This document shows positions 1 through 8,998 of a stretch of DNA of 39,520 nt, piece after piece. The stretch covers positions 1 through 39,520 of the forward strand of contig VFGE01000037.1 in NCBI GenBank assembly GCA_009392515.1, in the 5' to 3' direction. Every line of letters begins with the position of its first letter. Position 1 is the stretch's first letter. The notes beneath the pieces are model-generated. The model was not told the DNA's origin. It saw nothing but the letters and a program-made list of their open reading frames with translations, and searched no databases. This DNA is from SAR202 cluster bacterium (GTDB lineage: Bacteria > Chloroflexota > Dehalococcoidia > Lucifugimonadales > UBA6952). A program made the position numbers and the translations under genes.

Positions 1-1
1 T

Positions 2-91
2 GGAGGCGGATGTGGCGCTGGAGCACAGGATGAAACTGCACAAGGCGGTGGCGGATGTGCCTGCGGTGGAGGCAGCTGCGGTTCCCATTAA
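2..91 (+). CDS. C-terminal end of a Gly/Cys-rich protein (5' partial)
   Basis: The window opens inside a plus-strand reading frame that ends at TAA 89-91. The visible 29 residues are mostly glycine with four cysteines (GGGCGAG near the start, GGGGCACGGGSCGSH at the end). Such Cys/Gly tails occur on several metal-binding or zinc-ribbon families, for example FmdB-like proteins, but too little is visible to name the family. The stretch is far richer in G and C than the rest of the window, because of its GGN and TGY codons. A rho-independent terminator begins 10 bases after the stop, which supports this frame as the real one. The function is unknown. Confidence 0.6.
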   Translation, partial: GGGCGAGAQDETAQGGGGCACGGGSCGSH

Positions 92-101
92 ACATAAAAT
101 C

Positions 102-131
102 AAAAAGAGGAGTATAACTCCTCTTTTTTTT
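102..131. terminator. Bidirectional rho-independent terminator
   Basis: A 12-bp perfect inverted repeat (102-113 with 117-128; core GAGGAGT / ACTCCTC) has a three-base loop ATA. It is followed by a T-run on the plus strand and an A-run on its left, so it can stop transcription both ways. It lies between the plus-strand Gly/Cys-rich gene and the end of the minus-strand trxB operon. Confidence 0.9.
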
Positions 132-148
132 ACCCATTCAAAATTTGT

Positions 149-1084
149 TTATTCTAATTCTGCTAGATATCTTTCAGCATCAATAGCAGCCATACAACCT
201 GTACCAGCTGCAGTAACAGCTTGTCGATAGATCCAATCCTGTGCATCTCCACAAGCAAAAACCCCCTCTATATTGGTTTTTGTTCCATTATTCGTAAGGA
301 TATAGCCATTTTCATTTCTGTCTATTATACCGTCGAATATTTGAGTATTAGGTTGGTGGCCAATGGCAATAAACAAACCATTGATATCCAATTCACTTTC
401 ATCTGAAGTTGATAAATTATGTAATTTTAATTTTGCAACTTCTCCATTTTCATTAGCTAAAATATCAATAACCTCAGTATTCCATATAAATTCAATTTTC
501 GGGTTACTCACCGCTCGTTCCTGCATTATTTTCGATGCTCTTAATTCATCCCTTCTATGTATGATTTTTACACTCGTCGCATACCGTGTTAAAAATAATG
601 CTTCTTCCATTGCAGTATCACCACCTCCTACAACGGCAACTTCTTGATCTTGAAAAAAGAATCCATCACATGTAGCACAGGCTGACACTCCTCTTCCCAT
701 AAGATTGCTTTCACTCTCAAGTCCTAGTAATTTAGCAGTAGCACCTGTAGCGATAATAACTGAGTTAGATTTGTATGTGGTTTCTTCATCAACAGTTATT
801 GTAAAGGGTCGATTATTGAAATCTACTGAACTTACTTCTCCAAATATATATTCAGCTCCAAAACGTTCTGCTTGAGCCTTAAATTCTTCCATCAATTCTG
901 GCCCTTGTATACCTTTGGGAAATCCTGGATAATTTTCCACATCGGTAGTTATCATTAATTGACCACCAGGTTCTATACCTTCTATTACTAATGGTTTGAG
1001 ATTTGCTCTTGCAGCGTAAAGTGCAGCTGTGTCACCTGCAGGTCCTGATCCGATTATAATAATGTCATGTATTTGTTCGTTCAT
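149..1084 (-). CDS. trxB: Thioredoxin-disulfide reductase
   Basis: This 311-residue protein has the usual length and layout of low-molecular-weight TrxB, which passes electrons from NADPH through FAD to thioredoxin in the cytoplasm. An FAD-binding GSGPAG motif is at residues 12-17, the redox-active CATC at 136-139, and an NADPH-binding VVGGGDTAMEEA near 151. A C-terminal FAD motif GVFACGDAQD is also present. It is the last gene of a leftward group with the MFS transporter (35 bases upstream) and the hydrolase, and is followed by the 102-131 terminator. No strong Shine-Dalgarno sequence precedes the ATG. All catalytic parts appear intact. Confidence 0.97.
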   Translation of the reverse strand: MNEQIHDIIIIGSGPAGDTAALYAARANLKPLVIEGIEPGGQLMITTDVENYPGFPKGIQGPELMEEFKAQAERFGAEYIFGEVSSVDFNNRPFTITVDEETTYKSNSVIIATGATAKLLGLESESNLMGRGVSACATCDGFFFQDQEVAVVGGGDTAMEEALFLTRYATSVKIIHRRDELRASKIMQERAVSNPKIEFIWNTEVIDILANENGEVAKLKLHNLSTSDESELDINGLFIAIGHQPNTQIFDGIIDRNENGYILTNNGTKTNIEGVFACGDAQDWIYRQAVTAAGTGCMAAIDAERYLAELE

Positions 1085-1119
1085 AGTATTCTCACTTTTT
1101 AACTTATTAATTAATTATA

Positions 1120-2385
1120 CTATATCTGTTCTTCTGCGTTAGGTTCTTTTACCATTAGTATTAACGGTATAGACATAAAAGTTAATATTCCTATGATTGT
1201 AAAAGCAATTCTATAGTTCATATATTGATCATATATATATCCTGCATATATTGGGCCAATTATTCCAAATATAGCACCTGTCGTAGTTGTTATTCCTATG
1301 ACTGTACCATACGATTTCCTTCCATACATATCTGCCAAATACGCAAACCTTACAGGAACAGTACCTCCATGTCCTGCACCATATAATATGACAAAAATTA
1401 CGATCTGCCATGGTTCCGTTAAAACACCAAATAATAAAGTTCCCAAACCTATTAAGGCAAAAGTTAAACATAACAAATATCGTTTATTAAATGTGTCTGC
1501 TAAAAATCCTATTACTAATCTACCTATAAACAATAAAACAGATGTTGCTGTCAGAACATATGCACCAACAATTGGATCAAAACCAATGCTGGATAGGCTG
1601 GGTATAGCAAAAACCATAACTGTTGATAGAGCGATCCCAGTAATACCAAAACTTAGATTGATTAGCCAGAATGATTTTTCTTTCAATATTTGCTTTGTTG
1701 TCATAGATATTTCGTTTGTTAGATATCCTTCCTTTATATCCCCTAGATCCTTTATGTATTCTGGTGTTATACCATCTGGATATTGACCATATTGCTCAGG
1801 CTTATGCCTCATAAATGCTAAGACGAGAAAACCAACAAATAAATTTACAACAGCTATTATGTCTAAAATATTACTCCAACCATAAATTTGTATGCCCCAA
1901 ACTAGTAATGGAATTAAAAAACCGCCCAATCCTGTTCCTAGGAAGCCAATGGTGAGAGCAGTGCTTCTATATTTAATAAACCAATTACCTATGACTGTAG
2001 TGGTGGTTATTACTGAGCCTATTGAAACTCCCAAAGCTATTGTGCCAAATGCAAAATAAAAATGAATAATTGAGCCATCAGTTCGTGCTAGCCAAAAAAA
2101 ACCAATGGTTGTCAGAATTGTTCCGAAAAAAATAGGTAATCTAGCACCAAATTTATCTATCAATGGTCCTACAAATGGACCTACAATTCCAGATTCAGTT
2201 CGTTGTAATGATATGGCCCCAGCCATAGCAGCTCTGGACCATCCATATTGATCTGCAATTGGGTCAATAAATGCGGACATACCAAAAAAAATTGTTCCTG
2301 AAACCCATACTAATTGAAAAAAACCTGTGAATGCAATCCACCAACCAAAAAATCTGAGGTTGATGTATTGGGGGAATAAAAACAT
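1120..2385 (-). CDS. MFS transporter, monocarboxylate/oxalate-formate antiporter-like
   Basis: This 421-residue protein is very hydrophobic and reads as about twelve membrane helices, the major facilitator layout. The loop between helices 2 and 3 carries a degenerate MFS motif (VGPLIDKFGAR), and a helix-8/9 loop reads GFLADTFNKR. The DMYGRKSYGTVIG segment resembles the monocarboxylate porter and oxalate/formate antiporter branch, so a small organic acid is a plausible substrate, but this is inferred. Its ATG overlaps the hydrolase stop by one base (TAATG), which suggests translational coupling. The pairing hints at import of a compound that the hydrolase then cleaves. Confidence 0.88.
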   Translation of the reverse strand: MFLFPQYINLRFFGWWIAFTGFFQLVWVSGTIFFGMSAFIDPIADQYGWSRAAMAGAISLQRTESGIVGPFVGPLIDKFGARLPIFFGTILTTIGFFWLARTDGSIIHFYFAFGTIALGVSIGSVITTTTVIGNWFIKYRSTALTIGFLGTGLGGFLIPLLVWGIQIYGWSNILDIIAVVNLFVGFLVLAFMRHKPEQYGQYPDGITPEYIKDLGDIKEGYLTNEISMTTKQILKEKSFWLINLSFGITGIALSTVMVFAIPSLSSIGFDPIVGAYVLTATSVLLFIGRLVIGFLADTFNKRYLLCLTFALIGLGTLLFGVLTEPWQIVIFVILYGAGHGGTVPVRFAYLADMYGRKSYGTVIGITTTTGAIFGIIGPIYAGYIYDQYMNYRIAFTIIGILTFMSIPLILMVKEPNAEEQI

Positions 2386-3272
2386 TATTGATTAAGGAAG
2401 TTTCTTACTATTTCTTGAAACCCAGCAGGTCGATCCCCAGGGACTTGATGACCAGCGCCTTCTACATATTCCCATTTAAAATCTTTAATCTTGGAACCCA
2501 TTTTATTTGCAGTCTCTGGTGATATTAAATTACTCTCACTTCCTAAAACTAATAGCGTAGGGGTTGCAATTTTATCCACATGTTGCCACAAAATTTCAGA
2601 GCCCCATCCATTGGTGTCCGCAGTGCGTAATGCTTGGTCCCATTTCCAACTCCACTTACCGTCTGGATAAAGTCGTAATTGATGAGATAAACTACCTTTT
2701 AGTTGCTCTCTTGTCCTACGAGGGTTTATAGCTAATGCGGCATCTATAAATTCATCAAATGTGTCTGCTCTTTCAGGAAGTCTTCTCCACCCTCTTATTG
2801 TATCGAGCTCATCACGTTCAGTTTCTGGTGCCATGTCGACCAAAACTAATTTTGAAACTAAATTAGGGTTTCTTGAAGCAAAAACCATAGAATTTCTTGC
2901 TCCCATTGAATGGCCAATTAAAATTATATCCTTTAATTGTAATTTACTTACAAAATTTTCAATATCTGGGATGTTGGTGTTTAAGGAATAATCGCCATCC
3001 TCATGCCAGTCACTATCTCCATGTCCTCTTTGGTTAAGAGCTATTACATGGTAATTGGCATGAAATGCAAGTGATGTAAAATCCCATGTGTGGGCAGAAT
3101 TTGTTCTTCCGTGTAACAACAGCATAGTTTGTTTATCTTTATTTCCCCAATCAAGATAAGATAATTTGATGCCATTAATTTCAACAATTTCTTCTGTGGG
3201 AGTAGCATCTTCTTCGAATATAACACCCATTTTTCGAGCTGCTTCATGTAATGTTAGTGGCTTTTCTGTCAT
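2385..3272 (-). CDS. Alpha/beta hydrolase
   Basis: This 295-residue alpha/beta-hydrolase fold protein has an oxyanion-hole segment LLLHGRTNSAHTW (51-63), the nucleophile elbow GHSMGA with Ser122, and a late histidine His275 in EGAGHQVPGD. At the usual acid position after strand 7 the sequence reads GSESNLIS, with Asn248 where Asp is common, so the acid may be elsewhere or changed. The substrate cannot be told; esters, lactones and C-C bonds are all possible in this family. It is the first gene of a leftward operon with an MFS transporter. A good Shine-Dalgarno (AAAGGAGA, just right of 3274) supports the ATG. Confidence 0.88.
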   Translation of the reverse strand: MTEKPLTLHEAARKMGVIFEEDATPTEEIVEINGIKLSYLDWGNKDKQTMLLLHGRTNSAHTWDFTSLAFHANYHVIALNQRGHGDSDWHEDGDYSLNTNIPDIENFVSKLQLKDIILIGHSMGARNSMVFASRNPNLVSKLVLVDMAPETERDELDTIRGWRRLPERADTFDEFIDAALAINPRRTREQLKGSLSHQLRLYPDGKWSWKWDQALRTADTNGWGSEILWQHVDKIATPTLLVLGSESNLISPETANKMGSKIKDFKWEYVEGAGHQVPGDRPAGFQEIVRNFLNQ

Positions 3273-3376
3273 ATTTTCTCCTTTAGTATGAGATATAATA
3301 TATTAATAAATCTATGGAATAACAAGCATAGAAAATAAACCTAATAAAATGCAGATATTAATTATATAAATTTCTT

Positions 3377-6109
3377 ATGAATTTAAAACAGGGATTAAAA
3401 TACATAAACAGTAATTACCTGATTGCTGTCGATATAGAAACAACAGGTTTAAATACTGATACTGATAATATCATCGAAATTGCTGCTATTAAATTTTTAA
3501 ATGGTGAATACGTTGATAAATACGTAACATTTGTTAATCCAATGATGAGAATAACTGAAGAAATTACTGCCTTAACTGGGATATCTGACAATGATGTTTT
3601 ATTTTCCCCAACTATTTCACAGATCTCAGAAGAAATCAATGAATTTATAGGTAATGCGCCGGTTGTAGGACATAATTTAAAATTTGACCTGTCTATATTG
3701 AACCGTGAAAATATTGCAATTGATAATGATTTTATCGATACATATGATATTGCTTACTTGGTTTTAGAATCTGATATAAATTTATCACTAAGTTCTTTAG
3801 CTGATCATTTGAATGTACCTTTTGATGACCTCCATAGAGCAGAAGGGGATGCCTATTTATCTTTTCAAGTGTTTCAATCCATGATTCCTTATATTGAAAA
3901 AATATCTATTCAAAATTTATCCTTATATTCATTTCTAGCATCTAAAGTCGATAAGCAAACTAATACAATATGGGAAATATTAGCTACCAATATTAAAGCT
4001 GATAGTTTTAATCTAGATTCATATATAACTAATTTAGATAAATTTTCTCAATTAAATTATGATGAATTTGATAAAACTGAGTTACGCAATTTCCTATCAA
4101 AATTTACATGCGACGAATTTATTACCTATATGTTTTCTCACAAGGGACCTATTGCTAGTACTATTAAAGACTTTTATCAAAGAGCTTCACAACTTGAGAT
4201 GTCTTCAAAAACTGCGAATACATTTGAATTATCAAACCAAATATTGATAGAGGCAGGAACTGGAACTGGAAAAACACTAGCTTATTTAATACCAGCTTTA
4301 TGGCACTCTGTTATGAGTGATAAAAAAGTAGCTATATCTACTAATACGATTACACTCCAAGACCAATTAATAAATAAAGAAATACCTGCACTATTGAATT
4401 CTCTTAAAGAAGATGTTAATCAATTAGAATATACAAATTTTGCCCATCCACAAAAAGGGAAAAATAACTATGTATGCATTTCTAGATATATAGATATTCT
4501 CAAATCTTCTAATTTAACGACCGACCAATACAGATTGTATTCTAAAGTCGGAGTTTGGATTCAAAAAACTTCAAGTGGTGATAAAAATGAAATACACATA
4601 CCTGGGTGGCAAAACTCTAATTGGGACAAAATTTCAGTTGGAATGAAGCATAATTGTAACACTCGTGGAATCGCCTGTTTTTATGATCATTCTAGAAAAA
4701 TTGCAAATATATCTACATTACTAATTGTCAATCATTCATTATTGTTGGCAGACTTAAGGTCAGGTAATAATATTTTACCTGAATACGGTTATTTAATAAT
4801 TGATGAAGCTCATAATCTCGAACAAGAAATAATTAATCAATTTGGATTTGAGGCATCAAAAAACCGAATATTGGATCAACTTAAATACTATCAAAACTCA
4901 GTATTCCTTAGGAATAGAATTGAACAAACCGATAAACTTGAAAACTTACGAGAATTACTAGAAACCCATAGTTTTAATATATCTGAATTTTTTACACAAA
5001 TAGATCAAATATTTAATAATCAAGTCACTCAAAATAATATACAAGACCTTATTGTTAATGAACAAATTGCCAATTCAAAACCATTTATATCTTTGTTACC
5101 TATATGGAATGAATCTTTACAATCCTTTAAAAAAATTCTAAATCTCAACGAATCCATACCAGAATTACAAGCAGATGAGTTTAGTGATTTCATATTCGAT
5201 CTGGATTTATTATATGAATCTATTCAAGAACTATTAATAAACCGAAACGATAACTCTGTTTATTGGATAAACAAACGTAACCGCTATCAATCAAATGAAG
5301 AACTTTCTTTAAAACTAGCTCCGTTAAATACAGCAGAGATTCTTGAAAACTATTTATATGTAAATGAAGTTGGAACTTTATTAACTAGTGCAACTCTTAG
5401 CATAAATGGATCATTGGATTATGCATCTACACAATATGGTATAGACAACACTAATTCTTCTGTTATTAAATCTCCATTTGATTATAAAAACATGGTTTTA
5501 TTGGGATTAATTCGAGATATACCAGATCCAAGAAATGAATTGTATCAACAGAAACTAGATTCTACTTTAGTTGATATTTGTTCATCAACAAAAGGTGGCA
5601 TACTAATACTACACACTTCTTATTACTCTCTCCGTATAAGTAGAAGTATGTTAAAAAAATCTTTAGAAACTAAAGGATATACTATAAAAGCTCAGGGAAT
5701 TGATGGGACTATTAATCAAATTCTATCTTCCATTCAAAATCATGAAAACTTTATAATTATGGGCACAAACACACTCTGGGAAGGAATAGATATCCCTGAT
5801 TCGAAATTAAAATCAGTTGTTATTACCAGATTACCATTTGGTGTTCCTGGTGACCCAATAAACACAGCTAAATCAGCAAAACTTAATAATCCTTTTAGAG
5901 AATTAACCCTTCCTCAGGCGATAATAAGATTTCGTCAAGGATTTGGAAGACTGATACGAAATGAAAAAGGGAAAGGAGCTGTTTTTATATTAGATAGCAG
6001 GATTATCAATCAACAATATGGCAACTTATTTATCAACTCAATTCCTGAATGTTCTATGAAAAAAATAGATACATCTCAAATATCCATTCTCTTAAAAGAC
6101 TGGAAATAG
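3377..6109 (+). CDS. dinG: DEDDh exonuclease fused to DinG-family DNA helicase
   Basis: This 910-residue protein has an N-terminal 3'-5' exonuclease domain of the DNA polymerase III epsilon type with all five key residues: Asp19 and Glu21 (VDIETTGL), Asp104 (KFDLS), His153 and Asp158 (HRAEGD). A superfamily 2 XPD/DinG helicase follows, with Walker A EAGTGTGKT (292-300), DEAH box 476-479 and the C-terminal QAIIRFRQGFGRLIR motif. The arrangement matches Gram-positive-type DinG, which acts on DNA in repair. Only three cysteines (367, 427, 434) lie in the region where E. coli DinG has four iron-sulfur ligands, so a normal cluster is doubtful. No Shine-Dalgarno is obvious. The glycosylase gene begins within or just after its 3' end. 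Confidence 0.95.
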   Translation: MNLKQGLKYINSNYLIAVDIETTGLNTDTDNIIEIAAIKFLNGEYVDKYVTFVNPMMRITEEITALTGISDNDVLFSPTISQISEEINEFIGNAPVVGHNLKFDLSILNRENIAIDNDFIDTYDIAYLVLESDINLSLSSLADHLNVPFDDLHRAEGDAYLSFQVFQSMIPYIEKISIQNLSLYSFLASKVDKQTNTIWEILATNIKADSFNLDSYITNLDKFSQLNYDEFDKTELRNFLSKFTCDEFITYMFSHKGPIASTIKDFYQRASQLEMSSKTANTFELSNQILIEAGTGTGKTLAYLIPALWHSVMSDKKVAISTNTITLQDQLINKEIPALLNSLKEDVNQLEYTNFAHPQKGKNNYVCISRYIDILKSSNLTTDQYRLYSKVGVWIQKTSSGDKNEIHIPGWQNSNWDKISVGMKHNCNTRGIACFYDHSRKIANISTLLIVNHSLLLADLRSGNNILPEYGYLIIDEAHNLEQEIINQFGFEASKNRILDQLKYYQNSVFLRNRIEQTDKLENLRELLETHSFNISEFFTQIDQIFNNQVTQNNIQDLIVNEQIANSKPFISLLPIWNESLQSFKKILNLNESIPELQADEFSDFIFDLDLLYESIQELLINRNDNSVYWINKRNRYQSNEELSLKLAPLNTAEILENYLYVNEVGTLLTSATLSINGSLDYASTQYGIDNTNSSVIKSPFDYKNMVLLGLIRDIPDPRNELYQQKLDSTLVDICSSTKGGILILHTSYYSLRISRSMLKKSLETKGYTIKAQGIDGTINQILSSIQNHENFIIMGTNTLWEGIDIPDSKLKSVVITRLPFGVPGDPINTAKSAKLNNPFRELTLPQAIIRFRQGFGRLIRNEKGKGAVFILDSRIINQQYGNLFINSIPECSMKKIDTSQISILLKDWK

Positions 6110-6987
6110 GCAGGTATAATATCCAAACATATCAATTTCAACTGCATATAGAAGAAGAAATCAACCTTCAAAAGATATTTGACGGTGGTCAGATATTTTC
6201 ATGGACAAAATATTACGATGGCTATAGAGGCTTAATCGATAATATTCCATTCTTTATAAATTACAAAGATAATATACTCTATATAAAAACGTCTATTCCT
6301 GAAGAAAAAGCTAAACAAAAAATTATTCATTTTTTTGATTTGGGCATATCCGTTAAAGATATTGTGAAGAAATTAGTTTCAACTAATGATCAGTATATGC
6401 TTAAAGCGGTTAAATCTAATCAGGGGCTGAGAATACTAAAGCAAGAACCATGGATATGCATAGTATCCTTTCTTTGCTCTTCAGTAGCTAATTTTAATAA
6501 AATATCATTGAATATTGAAAATATTTCTAAAAATCTTGGAGAAAAGTTCATATTTTGTAATCAACCTTTTTATACTTTTCCTGAACCTAAGGTAATTGCA
6601 GAACAATCCATTTCCACTTTGCGTAATTATGGCCTTGGATTCAGATCAAAATATCTGATGGACTTAGCTTATAAAATTACCTATAAAGGTTTAGATATTC
6701 CAATTCTGAGAGATTATACTTATAACGAATCAAAAAATATTTTGAAATCTTTGTACGGAATTGGTTCGAAAATTGCAGACTGTGTGTTACTCTACTCTTT
6801 AAATAAAAATGAGGCTTTTCCAATTGACCGTTGGGTTCAACGAGCTTTAAGAGATGGATATGGATTAGATATTAAAAATAGCTATAATGTTTCTAGTGAA
6901 TGGGCAAGAACTAAATGGAAAGAACACTCTGGTTATGCTCAACAATTTTTATTTCAATATCAAAAAGAATTAAATAATGAAAAATAA
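6049..6987 (+). CDS. 8-oxoguanine DNA glycosylase/AP lyase, OGG1 type
   Basis: This is an HhH-GPD base-excision glycosylase of up to 312 residues. The helix-hairpin-helix LKSLYGIGSKIADCVLL carries the lyase Lys241, and the catalytic Asp260 lies in FPIDRW. The spacing and the lysine match OGG1, which removes 8-oxoguanine and can nick the strand. The N-terminal part (DGGQIFSW) and KQEPWICIVSFLCSS also follow OGG1; the conserved NNN after it is VAN here. The only in-frame ATG is 6049, overlapping dinG by 61 bases and adding about 25 residues before homology starts, so the true start may be a rare codon near 6095-6120. It is probably co-transcribed with dinG as a repair pair. Confidence 0.88.
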   Translation: MFYEKNRYISNIHSLKRLEIGRYNIQTYQFQLHIEEEINLQKIFDGGQIFSWTKYYDGYRGLIDNIPFFINYKDNILYIKTSIPEEKAKQKIIHFFDLGISVKDIVKKLVSTNDQYMLKAVKSNQGLRILKQEPWICIVSFLCSSVANFNKISLNIENISKNLGEKFIFCNQPFYTFPEPKVIAEQSISTLRNYGLGFRSKYLMDLAYKITYKGLDIPILRDYTYNESKNILKSLYGIGSKIADCVLLYSLNKNEAFPIDRWVQRALRDGYGLDIKNSYNVSSEWARTKWKEHSGYAQQFLFQYQKELNNEK

Positions 6988-7654
6988 TTCTAACATTTAC
7001 CAATTCTTTATAAGTCTAAGCATGGCTTTAATACCCTTTATAATATCTGCAATAGGATTTATTTCATTTAATTCTTTATCAAATCAAAAACAATCCTGTC
7101 TACAGTTATATGTTCCAGCTTCCTATATTGAAAGATCATTAGTTATAATTAACGACCAGACTGAGTATTTATCTGGTGTTTTAGTAGATGATAGTGAATT
7201 TGGTGAACTTATATTGACTAGTAGCAGACGACTAGATAGAAACAAAATGCAAGAAAATCTTTATGAAATATCTATAGATAATTTAGAGACTATAAAACCA
7301 TTATATGGAGACTATATACCTAATAAAAATATGGGTTTTTTTCAAATTTCTACTCCATCTTATATTTCACCATTACCTTTATCTGAAACTAGACCCGCTA
7401 TTGGGGAAATCGCCTATACCGCCACAATTTTAAATGGTGAAACCGAAATGTATTCAGGAAGATATTCTAATTCTATTACTTTGGATAATGGGAACCTTGT
7501 TCATATATACTCCGGCTCTATTGGAATTGCTTATGAAGGTAGCCCTGTTATCGACAAATGCGGTAATCTCTTAGGAGTTATAATAGAAGGTAGTGATAGA
7601 TACTTTGCTATATCCTCTTTGAACCCAGAAATATTTGCAAAATCATTCAATTAG
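6977..7654 (+). CDS. Membrane-anchored trypsin-fold-like protein, probably inactive protease
   Basis: The 225-residue protein starts with a hydrophobic anchor (about 10-32) and has an extracytoplasmic remainder. That part resembles an S1C/HtrA-like serine protease in layout: SGVLVDDSEFGELILTSS (67-83) aligns with the segment leading to the catalytic His, and IAYEGSPVIDKCGNLLGVI (184-202) aligns with the serine loop GNSGGPLVN..G.VVGV. The His position reads as Arg84 and the Ser position as Glu187, so it would be catalytically dead. Similarity is judged by eye and is weak. Its ATG overlaps the glycosylase stop by 11 bases, so it belongs to the same operon. Its 3' end overlaps the convergent cca by 8 bases. 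Confidence 0.55.
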   Translation: MKNNSNIYQFFISLSMALIPFIISAIGFISFNSLSNQKQSCLQLYVPASYIERSLVIINDQTEYLSGVLVDDSEFGELILTSSRRLDRNKMQENLYEISIDNLETIKPLYGDYIPNKNMGFFQISTPSYISPLPLSETRPAIGEIAYTATILNGETEMYSGRYSNSITLDNGNLVHIYSGSIGIAYEGSPVIDKCGNLLGVIIEGSDRYFAISSLNPEIFAKSFN

Positions 7655-8885
7655 TTCCATTTAGATTTTGTATAAACTTTTTTTCATCTGATTTCGATAC
7701 GACAATTCCATCAATATGAGCATTTCGAATTTTATTAATAATTGATGTTAAATGTGTCTTATCTATTGATAGGATTTCAATTATTTCATTACTATTGTGA
7801 AATGGCTTTACTTGAGACCATCTGCTCGTATATTCATTAACTAGGTTTGTGAAGTTTGTGTTATCTATGATTATGGAAGCTAGTAATAAAGCTTTAATTT
7901 CATAACCATCAAATAAATTGCTTACTTCTGACGGTTGTTTATTGCTAGATATAATATGAATAGTATTTTTGATATTAATTAGATCGACTAGAATTTTTGT
8001 CATTGATTTTGGCAATGAACATTTAGCAATGAAATCATTAAGTATAGTTTCATCCATTTTTCCACACAAAATTGACAATAAAATCAATTGTTTATCAGGG
8101 ATTGCAAATTCTCGGTTTTTAAAAATATCGAGAGCCTTAACAAACTCTTCATTGTTAGGAAAGTTATGATTTATATTCTGAAGTAAATTATATTCAGTTA
8201 ATCGTGATAAAGATTTATAGACATCAGTCTCTGTTAAGTATTTAAATAGATCGTTAATTATACGTTTCTCACTTAAACTACTGAGATAATTTATATCTTG
8301 TCCAATTAAATCGCTTGTGTTTTTATCAATTCCAAATTCAAATCTTGCAGAATATCTTAATGCGCGTAATATTCTAGTGGGATCATCCTCGAAACTTTTT
8401 TTATGAATAACTTTAATAGTTTTATTATTAAGGTCTTCCTTGCCATTTAATGGATCTATTATATCGTAAGGTTTGGGGAATAATTGAATCGCTATAGAAT
8501 TTATTGTGAAATCTCTTCTATATAAATCTTCATAAATATGACTAGGTGTAATTTGAGGCAAACTTGCGGGAAAAGGATAAACTTCTGTTCTTGCTAAAGC
8601 TATATCTATTTCATTTCCATTAATTATGTATTTATAAGTATTGAATTGTGAGGTATGAACTGGTTGGCAATTCATGATCATATTGAATTGATTTACAAAT
8701 AACTCAATGTTTCCATCGATGAGTAGATCAAGATCATGGCAATCATTTCCTAGTAGTAAATCTCGTACTGGTCCTCCAACTAAGTAAAGTTTAACCGAAC
8801 TTGTTTCTGCAGCTAATTCTGCATTATTTAACAATTCTTTTTCTTTTAAATTAAATTTAGATTTTAAATCTTTCAATAAATTCAT
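7647..8885 (-). CDS. cca: CCA tRNA nucleotidyltransferase / poly(A) polymerase family
   Basis: This 412-residue class II nucleotidyltransferase, by family, adds or repairs the 3' CCA of tRNAs. The active-site motif VGGPVRDLLLG (36-46) is followed by the metal-binding DLD (Asp51, Asp53). RRDFTINSIA and the DDPTRILRALRYSARF helix, which helps recognise the nucleotide, come next. The C-terminal half is helical and shows no HD phosphohydrolase motif. CCA-adding, A-adding and poly(A) polymerase members cannot be separated by eye, so the symbol is tentative. The gene stands alone on the minus strand, divergent from rnc and convergent with the pseudo-protease gene. Confidence 0.9.
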   Translation of the reverse strand: MNLLKDLKSKFNLKEKELLNNAELAAETSSVKLYLVGGPVRDLLLGNDCHDLDLLIDGNIELFVNQFNMIMNCQPVHTSQFNTYKYIINGNEIDIALARTEVYPFPASLPQITPSHIYEDLYRRDFTINSIAIQLFPKPYDIIDPLNGKEDLNNKTIKVIHKKSFEDDPTRILRALRYSARFEFGIDKNTSDLIGQDINYLSSLSEKRIINDLFKYLTETDVYKSLSRLTEYNLLQNINHNFPNNEEFVKALDIFKNREFAIPDKQLILLSILCGKMDETILNDFIAKCSLPKSMTKILVDLINIKNTIHIISSNKQPSEVSNLFDGYEIKALLLASIIIDNTNFTNLVNEYTSRWSQVKPFHNSNEIIEILSIDKTHLTSIINKIRNAHIDGIVVSKSDEKKFIQNLNGTN

Positions 8886-8928
8886 CTCTATTTATAACTA
8901 ATGTTTTTAAGTGATTAATATACAATTA

Positions 8929-8958
8929 TAGACTATTTATATTTAACTAAAGTATACT
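8929..8958 (+). promoter_or_regulatory. Candidate sigma-70 promoter for rnc-ftsY
   Basis: TAGACT (8929-8934) and TATACT (8953-8958) are separated by 18 bases in the divergent gap between cca and rnc. The -10 matches the consensus TATAAT at five of six positions; the -35 is weaker. In such A+T-rich DNA chance matches are common. Confidence 0.35.
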
Positions 8959-8998
8959 CTCGCCTGTGGGTATAAAAAAGAATATATATTGATAATAT

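Noticed and set aside
12-230. 72-codon plus-strand frame across the left edge
   Set aside because: It runs through the terminator hairpin and into antisense trxB; the frame ending at 91 gives a coherent Gly/Cys tail directly before the terminator.
1298-1786. 162-codon plus-strand frame opposite the MFS gene
   Set aside because: It is antisense to a clear transporter and shows no protein-family features.
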